DNA of 60,881 bases from an uncultured Thiotrichaceae bacterium (GCA_902727985.1 CACVAY010000127.1:7795-68675); one strand, 5' to 3'. Shown: positions 8,960 to 18,742, numbered from the stretch's first letter. The notes: a model not told the origin generated them from the letters alone. Numbers and translations are program-made.

Positions 8960-10687
8960 ATGCTAGTCGCAGACACCGTCGTTTTTCCGAGCCTTATCAA
9001 ACGCCTCTTGGATAATGGTCATCTCACTCATGACAAAGCCACTGAAGCAGTCAAAGAAGCGAATGCTGAAGGCACACCCATTGTCACCTATCTTTTACAG
9101 GCACGCATGGTTGATCAGCAAGTCATTGCACACACCTGTAGTATTGAATATGGTCTCAATATGGCAGATATCGATGCCATTGAAATCACGGAGGAAGTTA
9201 GGGACGTCCTCTCTATCGACAAAGCGCGTAAATTACAACTCCTACCTATTTTCAAACTTGGAAAAGGCGTTCACGTTGGTGTAGCAGATCCCCATTATCT
9301 AAGCAATCTTGATGATATTAAGTTTGCAACGGGCCTTGTTGCCGAACCCGTCATTATCGAATATAGCAAGCTTCAAGCCTTGCTAAGAAATAACACGGGC
9401 GGTGATACAGGAGATGCTGAGCGCATGGGAATGACAGTGGGTAACCAAGCCACTGAGCAAAACCTGACGCTCGATATTTACGAACTCGAAAGCGATGCTG
9501 AAAAAGAAGAGGAGAATGACGACACAGGTATTGATATCACCAAATTCGTAAATGAATTGCTAACACACGCTATCCAAAAAGGCGTTTCTGATATTCATAT
9601 TGAGCCTTATGAAAAGCTCCTACGTGTTCGCTACCGTATTGATGGCATTTTGCAGGTTATCGCCACACCACCTAAAAAGATTTCACGTAAGCTTTCTGCA
9701 CGCATAAAAGTCATGTCAAAGTTGAACACGTCAGAACGTCGTGTTCCACAAGATGGTCGAATTCACTTTCGCGTTGGTGAAGACCGCTTTATCGATTTTC
9801 GTGTCAATACCTTACCGACATTGTATGGCGAAAAAATCGTTATGCGAATATTGGACTCTTCAAGTGCCAGCTTAGGCGTAGACATGTTGGGTTTTGAACC
9901 TGAGCAAAAAGAAGCCTTGCTGGATGCATTAAAAAAGCCAGACGGCATGATTCTGGTTACAGGCCCAACAGGTAGTGGTAAAACCGTCACGCTCTATACT
10001 GGCCTAAACATACTCAATACCTCTGAAACCAATATTGCCACGGCCGAAGATCCTTCGGAAATTCAGCTTCCTGGTATTAATCAGGTCAATGTAGACCCCA
10101 AAGTGGGCTTAACCTTTGCCAGCGCTTTAAAAGCCTTTCTGCGACAAGACCCAGATATCATCATGGTAGGTGAGATTCGTGACTTGGAAACCGCTGATAT
10201 CGCCATCAAAGCCGCACAAACAGGTCACTTGGTTTTATCTACCCTACATACGAACAGTGCGCCTGAAACACTGACGCGTTTGATGAACATGGGTGTTAAA
10301 CCGTTCAATATCGCCTCCACAATCCATTTGATTGTGGCACAACGCCTTGCACGACGCCTCTGCCCTAAATGTAAACAACAGGCTAAATACCCTGACAATG
10401 CACTGCTTCAGCTTGGTTTTAAACGAGAGGAACTGCAAGACTTGGTGATCTACGACCCAGTTGGCTGTAACCACTGCTCAAATGGCTATAAGGGACGGGT
10501 CGGCATTTATCAAGTGATGCCTATTTCAACCGATATGGGACGATTGGTTATGGATGGTCGAAATGCCATGGACATTGCTGACCAAGCACAGAAAGAAGGT
10601 ATCTCGGATTTACGCCAATCAGCTTTAACGAAAGCGCGAAACGGACTTATCTCTCTTCAAGAACTTGAACGTGTAACAAAAGACTAA
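8960..10687 (+). CDS. pilB: Type IV pilus assembly ATPase PilB
   Basis: PilB is the hexameric cytoplasmic ATPase that powers pilin polymerisation. It has an N-terminal MshEN-type domain and a GspE-type ATPase domain with Walker A GPTGSGKTVT, Asp box, Walker B DIIMVGEIRD, His box HLVLSTLHTNSA and a tetracysteine zinc site (CPKC and CNHC). An in-frame GTG exists at 8897, but I prefer the ATG at 8960. It gives 575 residues, close to known PilB proteins, and the extra 21 residues (rich in Asn and Lys) overlap a promoter-like sequence. pilC follows 5 nt downstream. No pilA gene is in the window. Confidence 0.94.
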   Translation: MLVADTVVFPSLIKRLLDNGHLTHDKATEAVKEANAEGTPIVTYLLQARMVDQQVIAHTCSIEYGLNMADIDAIEITEEVRDVLSIDKARKLQLLPIFKLGKGVHVGVADPHYLSNLDDIKFATGLVAEPVIIEYSKLQALLRNNTGGDTGDAERMGMTVGNQATEQNLTLDIYELESDAEKEEENDDTGIDITKFVNELLTHAIQKGVSDIHIEPYEKLLRVRYRIDGILQVIATPPKKISRKLSARIKVMSKLNTSERRVPQDGRIHFRVGEDRFIDFRVNTLPTLYGEKIVMRILDSSSASLGVDMLGFEPEQKEALLDALKKPDGMILVTGPTGSGKTVTLYTGLNILNTSETNIATAEDPSEIQLPGINQVNVDPKVGLTFASALKAFLRQDPDIIMVGEIRDLETADIAIKAAQTGHLVLSTLHTNSAPETLTRLMNMGVKPFNIASTIHLIVAQRLARRLCPKCKQQAKYPDNALLQLGFKREELQDLVIYDPVGCNHCSNGYKGRVGIYQVMPISTDMGRLVMDGRNAMDIADQAQKEGISDLRQSALTKARNGLISLQELERVTKD

Positions 10688-10692
10688 TTATT

Positions 10693-11904
10693 ATGGCAAC
10701 TTCAACTATTGACCAACCAACTTTTGTTTGGGAAGGCACTAATAAAGACGGCGTAAAAATTCGTGGCGAAGATAGAGCGGCAAATGCCAACTTATTAAAA
10801 GCAACATTGCGCCGCAAAGGTATTAAGCCAAAATACATCAAGCCCAAGCGTAAACCATTATCAAAAGCAAAAATCACGACGGGTGATATTGCACAATTTG
10901 CTCGCCAGCTTACATCAATGATGCGATCGGGCGTACCACTTATTCAATCACTTGAGTTGATGTCGTCAGGTCATGAAAACCCCTCCATGCAGGAACTTAT
11001 CAAAACGGTCTCTAAAGATATCGCAGCTGGTAATGATCTTGGTAGCTCTTTGGGTAAACATCCAAAGTATTTCGATGAACTCTTCGTCAATCTAGTGAGT
11101 GCTGGTGAACATGCAGGTACCTTAGAAATAATGCTGGAAAAAGTGGCGACTTATAAAGAAAAAAGTGAATCCTTAAAATCGAAAATCAAAAAGGCCATGA
11201 TGTACCCATTGATGGTTATCATTGCTGCCGTTGTGGTGACATCGATCATGCTGATTTTTGTTATTCCACAATTTAAGGATTTATTCGAAGGGTTTGGTGC
11301 AGATCTTCCGGCCTTTACCCAGTTCGTAGTCAACATGTCTGAATGGCTGCAAGCAAAGTGGTATATACCCTTAGGAATGATTATCGCCCTCGGTTATGCC
11401 TTTGGACAAGCCAAACAACGCTCCCCTGGCTTCAATCATTTGATGGATAGGATTGTACTGAAATTACCTGTTACAGGTGACATCATCAACAAATCATCGG
11501 TGGCACGATTTGCAAGAACGCTGGCTACCATGTCATCTTCTGGTGTCCCTTTGGTGGAAGCAATGGACTCGGTTGCAGGCGCAACAGGTAACGCTCTCTA
11601 TAAAGACGCCACCCTTAAAATGAAGGAAGACACATCCAAAGGGGTGCAGTTAAATGTTGCCATGCAAACCACTCAGCGCTTCCCTAAAATGGTTGTGCAA
11701 ATGACTAAAATCGGTGAAGAATCGGGACGCTTGGAAGAAATGCTCGATAAGGTTGCTGACTACTACGAAGAACAAGTTGATGACTTAGTAGACTCTCTCT
11801 CCAAAACGATTGAGCCTATTATTATGGGTGTTCTCGGTATCTTGGTCGGCGGTTTGATCGTTGCCATGTATCTACCGATCTTTAAAATGGGTTCTGCCAT
11901 CTAA
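10693..11904 (+). CDS. pilC: Type IV pilus inner-membrane platform protein PilC
   Basis: PilC is the polytopic inner-membrane protein that couples the PilB ATPase to pilin insertion and extraction. The 403-residue protein has two GspF/T2SSF repeats: the first around FARQLTSMMRSGVPLIQSLE, the second around FARTLATMSSSGVPLVEAMD. Three hydrophobic segments are visible (about 172-195, 220-240 and 375-397). The duplication is evident from the matching RQLTSMMRSGVPL and RTLATMSSSGVPL. The gene is 5 nt behind pilB. A hairpin after it may partly separate it from pilD. Confidence 0.95.
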   Translation: MATSTIDQPTFVWEGTNKDGVKIRGEDRAANANLLKATLRRKGIKPKYIKPKRKPLSKAKITTGDIAQFARQLTSMMRSGVPLIQSLELMSSGHENPSMQELIKTVSKDIAAGNDLGSSLGKHPKYFDELFVNLVSAGEHAGTLEIMLEKVATYKEKSESLKSKIKKAMMYPLMVIIAAVVVTSIMLIFVIPQFKDLFEGFGADLPAFTQFVVNMSEWLQAKWYIPLGMIIALGYAFGQAKQRSPGFNHLMDRIVLKLPVTGDIINKSSVARFARTLATMSSSGVPLVEAMDSVAGATGNALYKDATLKMKEDTSKGVQLNVAMQTTQRFPKMVVQMTKIGEESGRLEEMLDKVADYYEEQVDDLVDSLSKTIEPIIMGVLGILVGGLIVAMYLPIFKMGSAI

Positions 11905-11928
11905 GCTCAGAAAATTCGGTATACTGCA

Positions 11929-11960
11929 CAGGCTCTTTACCCTATAGAGCCTGTTTATTG
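11929..11960 (+). terminator. Hairpin between pilC and pilD
   Basis: CAGGCTCT (11929-11936) and AGAGCCTG (11946-11953) form a perfect 8-bp stem with a 9-nt loop, followed by the weak T-rich tail TTTATT. It could attenuate readthrough from pilC into pilD or act as a weak terminator. Confidence 0.5.
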
Positions 11961-12010
11961 GCTTTCTCGTTTCTCTTAATTTTGTGCTTCGATTCAGCAT
12001 CGACTGACTT

Positions 12011-12892
12011 ATGACTATCATTGATCTTCTACAACAAAACGCCGGTTTTTTTTATTTCACGGTCGGCATTTTTTCTCTATTGATTGGGAGCTTTTTAAAT
12101 GCGGCAATTTATCGTATTCCTGTCATGTTAGAAAAAGACTGGAAGAAGAGCTGCAAAGAACTTTTGGAAGATGACGAATCACCTGAAAGTGATACCGATG
12201 GCGAAAAATTTAATCTGCTAACACCGCGCTCACAATGCCCACAATGCAATCATATGATCACAGCGATAGAAAATATTCCTGTTTTCAGTTACTTGTTTTT
12301 ACGTGGGAAATGCAGTGATTGCGGAACAAAAATTTCAATCCAATATCCACTGATTGAGGTTTTTACCATGCTAGCCTCACTTGTAGTAGCTTGGAAGCTT
12401 GGCCCGACACTGCAAACACTTGCTGCGCTATTCTTTCTTTGGACATTAATTACACTGTCAGTGATTGATGCTAAAACCATGTATTTGCCTGATGACCTCA
12501 CACTTCCCCTTATGTGGATGGGTATTGCTATCAGCTTCTTTCCACTTTTTGTAGACCTCAGAGATAGCATTATAGGTGCAATGGCTGGCTATTTATTCTT
12601 ATGGAGCCTTTATCATGTATTCAGACTCATCACTGGAAAAGAAGGCATGGGCTATGGTGACTTTAAATTGCTTGCTGCAATTGGTGCTTGGGGCGGCTGG
12701 CAAATATTGCCCTTCACGATCTTTACCTCGTCACTCTTAGGTGCCATCTACGGCATTACCATAATGATTGTTGCACGCTCTCGTGAAAGCAAACCCATGC
12801 CATTTGGTCCCTGGCTTGCATTAGCTGGCTTCATTGGCTTTGTATGGAGAGATGAGATTCTCACTCTGATGAAAGTTTATTTCTACATTTAA
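12011..12892 (+). CDS. pilD: Prepilin peptidase / N-methyltransferase PilD
   Basis: PilD cleaves the leader of type IV prepilins and methylates the new N-terminus in the inner membrane. The 293-residue protein has the N-terminal methyltransferase domain with a tetracysteine zinc site (C76-x2-C79 and C101-x2-C104). The aspartyl protease core carries D153 in SVIDAKTMYLPDD and D217 in GMGYGDFK. About eight hydrophobic segments are present. An acidic insert (about residues 50-65) sits between the first helix and the zinc site. It is the last gene of pilBCD. coaE and yacG, often found next to pilD, are absent; batD converges instead. Confidence 0.94.
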   Translation: MTIIDLLQQNAGFFYFTVGIFSLLIGSFLNAAIYRIPVMLEKDWKKSCKELLEDDESPESDTDGEKFNLLTPRSQCPQCNHMITAIENIPVFSYLFLRGKCSDCGTKISIQYPLIEVFTMLASLVVAWKLGPTLQTLAALFFLWTLITLSVIDAKTMYLPDDLTLPLMWMGIAISFFPLFVDLRDSIIGAMAGYLFLWSLYHVFRLITGKEGMGYGDFKLLAAIGAWGGWQILPFTIFTSSLLGAIYGITIMIVARSRESKPMPFGPWLALAGFIGFVWRDEILTLMKVYFYI

Positions 12893-12925
12893 AACATGTT
12901 ATCAGCATTACCGCCTACTCAATTC

Positions 12926-14602
12926 CTAACTTGGATTCAAGGCTTCCAACCCACCTAAATCTTGCTGAGATTTATTGGCTTCAAGCGAAGGAAATTGCTT
13001 GAGCTTTTGATAAAGAGGACGTCCATCCCAGGAAACCTCACGTTTCGCATAGAGCGCCTCACTGAGCGCCTGTATTTCTGTCCTCAGAAAACCATTCTCC
13101 GCATCCGCAATAGCTTCCAGAGTTACAGGGGTGATACCGGCAATTTCTTTCGCCCATCTCGTAACAGCAATTTGCATAGCTACCGCTGATTTTTGTTTGA
13201 CTGCAGTAGCAAGTTGCTCCCATACTTTGTCGATATGCTTTTGTTTATCACCTTGCGATTGCTTTATCAACTGATAACACCTCGCCAAATAAGCAATACC
13301 TCCTAATAACAATCCAGCCAATAAAATACCTACATACCACCCGATTTTCTCTTGCAGGGGCTCTTCAACAGCAATACCTTCTTTAACAGGAGAAGAATCC
13401 ATTTCTAAACCTTTTTCTGTCATCGGCTCACCACTGATTTTCAGTGTCTCTGAAAATAAAACGGCAACTTCTTCTTCATCAGTCGTTACGTTCCACCAGG
13501 GAATATAAATCTCAGGTAAGTTTATTTCTCCACCTCCAGCTGGAATCAAGGTGAATTTTTGTATCCACTCCCCTGTCACGCCACTGTTAGTTTTATTGTT
13601 TTTTAATTCAACAGGCTCAGCATAGGATTTAATTCCCTTCGGTAGATTGAGCTGTAGATCTGGTAACTGCTCCGCCCTTAGACCATCCGCAATAATACCT
13701 AGCACTAACGTGACTGGTTCTCCTGACATCAATTGATCAACAGGCTTTGACCATTTTCCATAGACCGTAAGGTTCTTTGCTGGCAACCATTCTTGCCCCG
13801 TATAGGCTGAATTCCGCGGCTTGACATCTATTGTTATCGGCTTTGAAAAAGCCCGCACAGAACGTCCTGAGGTGAACATATTAAACATACCAAAACCATT
13901 ACCCGTTTGACGCGCATCAGGCACAACGGCCCGAAAGCGTGACGCTGCTATATTAATTTCTCCACTACGTTTTGGAAATATTGCATAACTTCGTTCAATG
14001 ACTTGATAACGTCGATTATTCACTGTTCGATAATAACTGGGGCGATTATTCAAAACCAGAATCTCAGCAGCATCGTCCTCTACCTCTGGCAGAGTGAGGC
14101 TCGCATTATCTATGGGCACTGCATGATGGAGTTTTTGGGTAATAAGAATCTGCCCTGACACATAGGGAGAGGATGGCGTAATATCTGTTTCAATAAAGAC
14201 TTCTTTATCCGCCTGATCATTTTCAGGAAGCGTATCGGTAACTTCTATGGTGATCGGGTTGGTAAAATCTTGCCCCACTTTTATTGCTGGTACGGTTAGC
14301 TTCCCCTTTCTTTTAGGCAACAGCGTTATTGCCCAGCTATTCTTGATATTGGTTGAGCCGTTGATAACACTAATCGCACTGCTATTCTTTTGGCTAAGGA
14401 TTTGAAAGTCTTTCTTGAGCACGGACAAATCAGGCCTACCTGCTGATGCTCCTTCTACACTAACCGTTAACGTAAAAGGCTCATCAGGTGTCATGACAGT
14501 GGGGGTTGCCCAAACTGAGGCTTTTGCAGCATAGGCTTCCATCATAAAAGTCATACTCAGCATGGCTATCAAGCAAAATAGAAAGCACCCTTTTTTTACC
14601 AT
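12926..14602 (-). CDS. batD: BatD family protein (oxygen tolerance / Bat operon)
   Basis: This is a membrane-anchored periplasmic protein of the BatD family. The 558-residue product has a signal peptide (MVKKGCFLFCLIAMLSM, ending at A-Y-A), a long beta-rich periplasmic part with the BatD pattern (SVEGASAGRPDLSVLKKDF near the start), one transmembrane segment (IGWYVGILLAGLLLGGIAYL) and a cytoplasmic tail. An in-frame start 60 nt upstream would precede the signal peptide and overlap batB/C more deeply. I chose 14602, which leaves a 7-nt overlap with the batB/C stop. It closes the moxR-DUF58-DUF4381-batA-batB/C-batD unit. The biochemical role is unknown; the family is linked to aerotolerance and envelope stress. 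Confidence 0.85.
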   Translation of the reverse strand: MVKKGCFLFCLIAMLSMTFMMEAYAAKASVWATPTVMTPDEPFTLTVSVEGASAGRPDLSVLKKDFQILSQKNSSAISVINGSTNIKNSWAITLLPKRKGKLTVPAIKVGQDFTNPITIEVTDTLPENDQADKEVFIETDITPSSPYVSGQILITQKLHHAVPIDNASLTLPEVEDDAAEILVLNNRPSYYRTVNNRRYQVIERSYAIFPKRSGEINIAASRFRAVVPDARQTGNGFGMFNMFTSGRSVRAFSKPITIDVKPRNSAYTGQEWLPAKNLTVYGKWSKPVDQLMSGEPVTLVLGIIADGLRAEQLPDLQLNLPKGIKSYAEPVELKNNKTNSGVTGEWIQKFTLIPAGGGEINLPEIYIPWWNVTTDEEEVAVLFSETLKISGEPMTEKGLEMDSSPVKEGIAVEEPLQEKIGWYVGILLAGLLLGGIAYLARCYQLIKQSQGDKQKHIDKVWEQLATAVKQKSAVAMQIAVTRWAKEIAGITPVTLEAIADAENGFLRTEIQALSEALYAKREVSWDGRPLYQKLKQFPSLEANKSQQDLGGLEALNPS

Positions 14603-16416
14603 TGCTGCTCCTCCATTTTTTGACGGCGCTGACGATATTGGTATTGAAACTTTCTTGCCCATAAGCCTGAAGGATCATCAGGCACTTTCTTTAAGAATTG
14701 TTTTTGGAAGGCAGCTTTTTCTTGCTCTGTTGCTCGCATGACGTCAAATTCCTCGCCCTCTTCTTTATCCTTTTTCTGTTCAAGGCTCGACATTTCTTCG
14801 CCCTTTTTTTCTTGCTCTGGCTTCTTTTCCTCTTTACCAAAATTCTCTAGCGCTTTTTTATCGGCTTCCGCCTGTTCTTTAGCTTCTTTGCCTTCTTTGC
14901 CTTCTTTGCCTTCTTGATCATCCGACTCTGTTTCTTGTTCGCCACTTTTGTTTTCTTTATTGGACTCTTCTTCTTGTGACTCTCCGCCTTTCGAATCTTC
15001 TTGTTTTTCTTGTTTTTCTGATTCACTTTGATCTTTTGGCGGAGGAGATTCCTGCTCCTTAAGCCATCCTTCAACCAATGCCATATTAGCTAGCGCATCT
15101 TCATGATCGGGAGATTCTTCTAAAACATCCTGATAGGCACTGATAGCCTCTTTATATCGCTTTTGCTTAGCGAGTGCATTCGCTCGGTTGTATTGAGCAT
15201 TGGTAGTGTCGGATTCAGCAAATAGTTGTTCTGCCGCTTCATAATCACCTTTCTCGTAGGCACTACTGGCCTGCCATTGCTTATCCTTAAACAGCTTTTC
15301 AGAGTACTCAAAATCTCCCTGCTCGAATGCGTGTTGCCCACGCTGGTCAGGTGTTTTCCAAAGACTTTGCCAATCAAAGGCATAGACTGGCTGAGGTTGC
15401 TGCAACACAACAATAAATAATAAGAATAAATAACCTTTACGAAATAACAGAAGCATCAACACAACAATGGGGAACAGCAGCCAAATACCTGCATTTTCTG
15501 AATAATTGATTTTCTTGTCCGTAGCTTTTTCTAAAGACGTTGTCTCATCAACTTGCATGAAGGTAAACAGCCTATCGATATCATCATCATTAATGGTTGA
15601 AACGACATAATACCCTTGCCCTGTGGCTGCTATTTCCTTTAAGCCCGCCTCATCAACAATAGCCCGAATACGTTTTTCCTCTCGATTAACCAAGAAGCCG
15701 CCACCTCGTAAGGGAATAACATCACCTTTTGCCGTACCAATTTGCATGACCGAGACCAGAAAACCATCGTTTGCTGCTTGCTTTGCTTGCTTTAAGGTTT
15801 TTGATGGTGTACTTGTTCCATCTGTTATCAACAGTATATGACCCGTCGGATATCCCCCATTTTTCAATAAATCATGCGCAACCTCTATAGCACGATCTAC
15901 TCTGCTGCCCTGTGCTGGCATCGTATATGGGTCTAAATGTTCTACTTGTGCGGTGATGGTATCGACATCTTCTGTCATGGGTGCAACGGCAAATGCATCA
16001 CCCGCAAAGACAACTAAACCCGTTTGCCCTTCAATACGCAGTTGCATCAGATCATTTAATTCAAATTTAGCCCTGGCTAATCGATCCGGTGCAATATCCT
16101 TGGTAAGCATAGACGCAGAAAGATCCAAGGCAATCACCAAACCATGATTCACTTTATAGCCCGGCAATGAACGCTTTTGCCAACTGGGCCCTGCCAACGC
16201 AATAACCATGAGCATACTTAATACAGCCATTAGCCAAAACAACCAATGTTTACTCTTTCCCTCACCACTACTGACCACGAAAGGCTGTAAGGCCTTATCA
16301 ATAAAAGCATCCCAAACGGTAACTTTCGTCACATACTTGGCCAAACTGTAAAAAACAAATGCCAAAACAGGTATGAAGATTAGCCACAAAGGGTAGATGA
16401 AATGAAAATCAACCAT
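14596..16416 (-). CDS. batB: BatB/BatC fusion: vWA-domain membrane protein with TPRs and charged tail
   Basis: This 606-residue protein fuses a BatB-type part to a BatC-type part. Residues 5-27 and 56-76 are membrane helices. A von Willebrand A domain follows, with an intact MIDAS (D98, S100, S102 in ALDLSASM) and LLITDGTSTPS. A further helix lies near 305-345. Residues about 365-460 hold tetratricopeptide repeats (FEQGDFEYSEKLF, YEKGDYEAAEQLF, YKEAISAYQDVLE). The rest is an extremely Glu/Lys-rich tail with short GKE repeats. The N-terminus overlaps the batA end by 8 nt. In many bacteria BatB and BatC are separate; here they form one reading frame. A metal-dependent protein contact by the vWA domain is expected from the MIDAS, but the partner is unknown. 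Confidence 0.85.
   Translation of the reverse strand: MVDFHFIYPLWLIFIPVLAFVFYSLAKYVTKVTVWDAFIDKALQPFVVSSGEGKSKHWLFWLMAVLSMLMVIALAGPSWQKRSLPGYKVNHGLVIALDLSASMLTKDIAPDRLARAKFELNDLMQLRIEGQTGLVVFAGDAFAVAPMTEDVDTITAQVEHLDPYTMPAQGSRVDRAIEVAHDLLKNGGYPTGHILLITDGTSTPSKTLKQAKQAANDGFLVSVMQIGTAKGDVIPLRGGGFLVNREEKRIRAIVDEAGLKEIAATGQGYYVVSTINDDDIDRLFTFMQVDETTSLEKATDKKINYSENAGIWLLFPIVVLMLLLFRKGYLFLLFIVVLQQPQPVYAFDWQSLWKTPDQRGQHAFEQGDFEYSEKLFKDKQWQASSAYEKGDYEAAEQLFAESDTTNAQYNRANALAKQKRYKEAISAYQDVLEESPDHEDALANMALVEGWLKEQESPPPKDQSESEKQEKQEDSKGGESQEEESNKENKSGEQETESDDQEGKEGKEGKEAKEQAEADKKALENFGKEEKKPEQEKKGEEMSSLEQKKDKEEGEEFDVMRATEQEKAAFQKQFLKKVPDDPSGLWARKFQYQYRQRRQKMEEQQW
14884..14915. repeat. 9-bp tandem repeat within batB/C
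   Basis: Three exact copies of TTCTTTGCC plus a partial fourth copy lie in the coding sequence. On the minus strand they encode a run of GKE triplets in the charged tail. A 9-bp unit keeps the reading frame, so copy-number changes would be tolerated. Confidence 0.85.
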
Positions 16417-17371
16417 GGTTTGCCCTCAATTTAATGAGATACGCTATCATCAGTAAGAACAAAGAAACCGTCAGCGGCCAATGAAAGAGATCCTTACGTG
16501 GACGCCACCACTGCTCCTCTTCTGTAACAGGTTCTAGCTCATCAAGTTTGGCATAGATGTCTTCGAATTCTTTGGTGTTACGAGCCCTGAAATATACCCC
16601 GTTGGTCTGTTCAGCAATCGCCTTCAAGGCGGGTTCATCAAGGTCATTTCGACGGCTCATAAAACCACCTCGCGACACAGAGCCAATACCCACCGTATAA
16701 ATCTTTAACTTTGCATCTGCTGCCAGCCTGGTTGCTTCCGCTACATCAACACCAGCTGTCGCTGCACCATCTGTCATCAATACCAACACATGCTTTTCGT
16801 CAGGCTTCTCAATAGTACGCTTTACTGCCAAAGCAATGGCATTACCGATTGCCGTTCGCTCCCCTGCAAGCCCTAACACAGCTTCATCCAGCAATCTAAC
16901 AATGGAGTGCCGGTCCAGGGTTAAAGGCACTTGCACATAGGCATTGTCCCCAAACAAAATCAATCCAAGACGATCATTCTCACGACGTAAAATAAAGTCT
17001 GTGGCAACCTTCTTAGTTGCCGCTAAACGTGAGACATTAGCTCCTCCAACACGAAAATCTCGCTGTTCCATACTCCCAGAAAGATCCACTGCCATCATGA
17101 TATTACGCGCACTTTGCGACAAACTAATAGGATCACCGACCCAAATGGGGCGTGCGACCGCGATGACAACAGCCAACCATGCCAATATCATCAGTATCTT
17201 GATTATTTTTTTTGATCTACCTGGAACCGAAATAGCATCTTCTTGGAATACACTAATATCGGGTAATTTAAGCGCTGCTTGCTGAGAACTTTGGACAGAC
17301 TTAAACAGCCGACGCATCAAAATCGGTAACGGTAGAAGTACTAAAAAATAAATCCATTGAAATTCAAACAT
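16409..17371 (-). CDS. batA: BatA family vWA-domain membrane protein
   Basis: This BatA-type protein of 320 residues has two N-terminal membrane helices (about 5-20 and 56-74) flanking a conserved proline-rich segment. A von Willebrand A domain follows, with a complete MIDAS (D96, S98, S100 in AVDLSGSM and LMTDGAATAG), and then a C-terminal membrane helix. An upstream in-frame start would add 14 residues unlike the family and overlap the preceding gene. The ATG at 17371 gives the conserved MFEFQWIYFL start and lies 1 nt after the DUF4381 stop. Its C-terminus overlaps batB/C by 8 nt. Together with BatB it probably forms a membrane vWA pair acting with the MoxR ATPase. Confidence 0.88.
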   Translation of the reverse strand: MFEFQWIYFLVLLPLPILMRRLFKSVQSSQQAALKLPDISVFQEDAISVPGRSKKIIKILMILAWLAVVIAVARPIWVGDPISLSQSARNIMMAVDLSGSMEQRDFRVGGANVSRLAATKKVATDFILRRENDRLGLILFGDNAYVQVPLTLDRHSIVRLLDEAVLGLAGERTAIGNAIALAVKRTIEKPDEKHVLVLMTDGAATAGVDVAEATRLAADAKLKIYTVGIGSVSRGGFMSRRNDLDEPALKAIAEQTNGVYFRARNTKEFEDIYAKLDELEPVTEEEQWWRPRKDLFHWPLTVSLFLLMIAYLIKLRANHG

Positions 17372-17372
17372 A

Positions 17373-17834
17373 CTATTTCCGTTGCTGTCTGACCCACTTT
17401 TCAGCGAGCGCAATCAGTTTTCGTGAATATTTAACTTCTTTGTTTTGATACGGTAATGCAGCGAAAACCCTTCCTAGCCCTTGACTGAATTCATCACTTT
17501 TACTTTTCTGATCTAAAAACGTTAGCCATTCTTCACCCACTAAACCTGCTGTTTCTTTTCGCCCATAGAGGGTTACTGCAACTCTTCGTAATATTCGTGA
17601 CAAATCTTTAATGACCGACTCATCCTGAACCTCATCCAAGCCCTTTAGCATCATTAATGCTTCATCGATTGCCTGATTTCTTGCCCTAAACTGTTTGCTA
17701 CGTCGCCATTTCTGAAAGATCAGTAAGGCAATAAATAAAATCATTGCCATTAATAACCACCAGCCTGGTGCCAGCGGCCACCAAGAGACAGGCTCTGGAA
17801 GGTGGATCCCACGTAAATCCTGTGTTGCGTTCAT
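17373..17834 (-). CDS. DUF4381 domain protein
   Basis: This is a small inner-membrane protein of 153 residues, with one transmembrane segment near the N-terminus (PGWWLLMAMILFIALLIF) and a helical, basic cytoplasmic domain. The LPEPVSWWPLAPGWW opening is typical of DUF4381 proteins, which occur almost only between DUF58 and BatA genes. The start overlaps the DUF58 gene end by 4 nt (ATGA), and batA begins 1 nt later. It probably serves as a membrane anchor or adaptor in the MoxR/Bat complex; no catalytic motif is visible. Confidence 0.8.
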   Translation of the reverse strand: MNATQDLRGIHLPEPVSWWPLAPGWWLLMAMILFIALLIFQKWRRSKQFRARNQAIDEALMMLKGLDEVQDESVIKDLSRILRRVAVTLYGRKETAGLVGEEWLTFLDQKSKSDEFSQGLGRVFAALPYQNKEVKYSRKLIALAEKWVRQQRK

Positions 17835-18742
17835 CGCAGACCTCGCGATATATTCATCAATACATGGTTCTGTTCGTCATTGGTTAAAACCTCTATCAAA
17901 CCAGCCCCGACCTTACGCGCATCCTTCTGTAACAATTGTTGGCGCTGTTGATAAGCCTGTTGATATTTTTTTGCCAAATTCTTTTGCTTGGGATGAATAA
18001 ATAATGACGCTAGTGAATCCGTAACCCGCAATCCTGACACATCAGGCAATTGCTGTTCAAATGGGTCAGCGATTGAAACAAGGTGTACTGCTGCTTTTCG
18101 TGTTAGTCCCAATAGTTGCTGACGATTAGTTTCACTATACCCCTGAAAATCACTGATGATAATAATTTGCGATCCTGAGTTAGCAATATGCCTTAGCCCA
18201 TCAAAATCCAGACCTGAACTTTTCTTGTCTGTATTATTCAGCAAGTTTTGGGTGCTATCAGCAATATGCTTGAGCCATCGAGAAATACCTGACATTGAGC
18301 GCGAGGGACGCATTTCGATACCCTCTGACACCGTTTCTACAACCCCCCCCACACGATCACCATCTAGCCACATCTTCCATGTCAAAAGACTGGCTATCTC
18401 AGCGGCGACCACAGACTTATACTTTCCTCTTGTTCCAAAAAACATCGAAGGTCGACAGTCAACATACAGTAATACTGGACGCTCACGCTCTTCTTGGAAG
18501 ATTTTGGTATGCGCTTTGCCCGTTTTTGCAGTCACCCGCCAATCCATCGTTCGCACATCATCTCCAGGCTGATACAAACGAGACTCGGCAAAATCCATGC
18601 CACGACCTTTTTGTGTTGATAAATGATGCCCTGACTGACGCGCATGGACATTTTTACTACCACGCTGGAGTAAACGTGCCATTGAACGCTGCTTTAACAA
18701 CGACTTGAGGGAGCTATAAATGAGTCCATCGCCCGCTTGCAT
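17831..18742 (-). CDS. DUF58 domain protein of the MoxR/Bat locus
   Basis: DUF58 proteins are the usual partners of MoxR ATPases. This 303-residue soluble protein shows the family signature GMDFAESRLYQPGDDVRTMDW, cut here as GMDFAESRLYQ followed by PGDDVRTMDWR. A vWA-like fold follows, in which the MIDAS position reads DCRPSM instead of DxSxS, so canonical metal binding may be weakened, as in other DUF58 proteins. The start codon overlaps the MoxR stop by 1 nt, and the end overlaps the DUF4381 gene by 4 nt. Tight coupling suggests fixed stoichiometry with MoxR. Confidence 0.87.
   Translation of the reverse strand: MQAGDGLIYSSLKSLLKQRSMARLLQRGSKNVHARQSGHHLSTQKGRGMDFAESRLYQPGDDVRTMDWRVTAKTGKAHTKIFQEERERPVLLYVDCRPSMFFGTRGKYKSVVAAEIASLLTWKMWLDGDRVGGVVETVSEGIEMRPSRSMSGISRWLKHIADSTQNLLNNTDKKSSGLDFDGLRHIANSGSQIIIISDFQGYSETNRQQLLGLTRKAAVHLVSIADPFEQQLPDVSGLRVTDSLASLFIHPKQKNLAKKYQQAYQQRQQLLQKDARKVGAGLIEVLTNDEQNHVLMNISRGLR

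Noticed and set aside
14847-15074. Lysine-rich minus-strand frame overlapping batB/C
   Set aside because: It is a shadow frame of the repetitive Glu/Lys-rich tail, with no ribosome binding site and no independent conservation signal.
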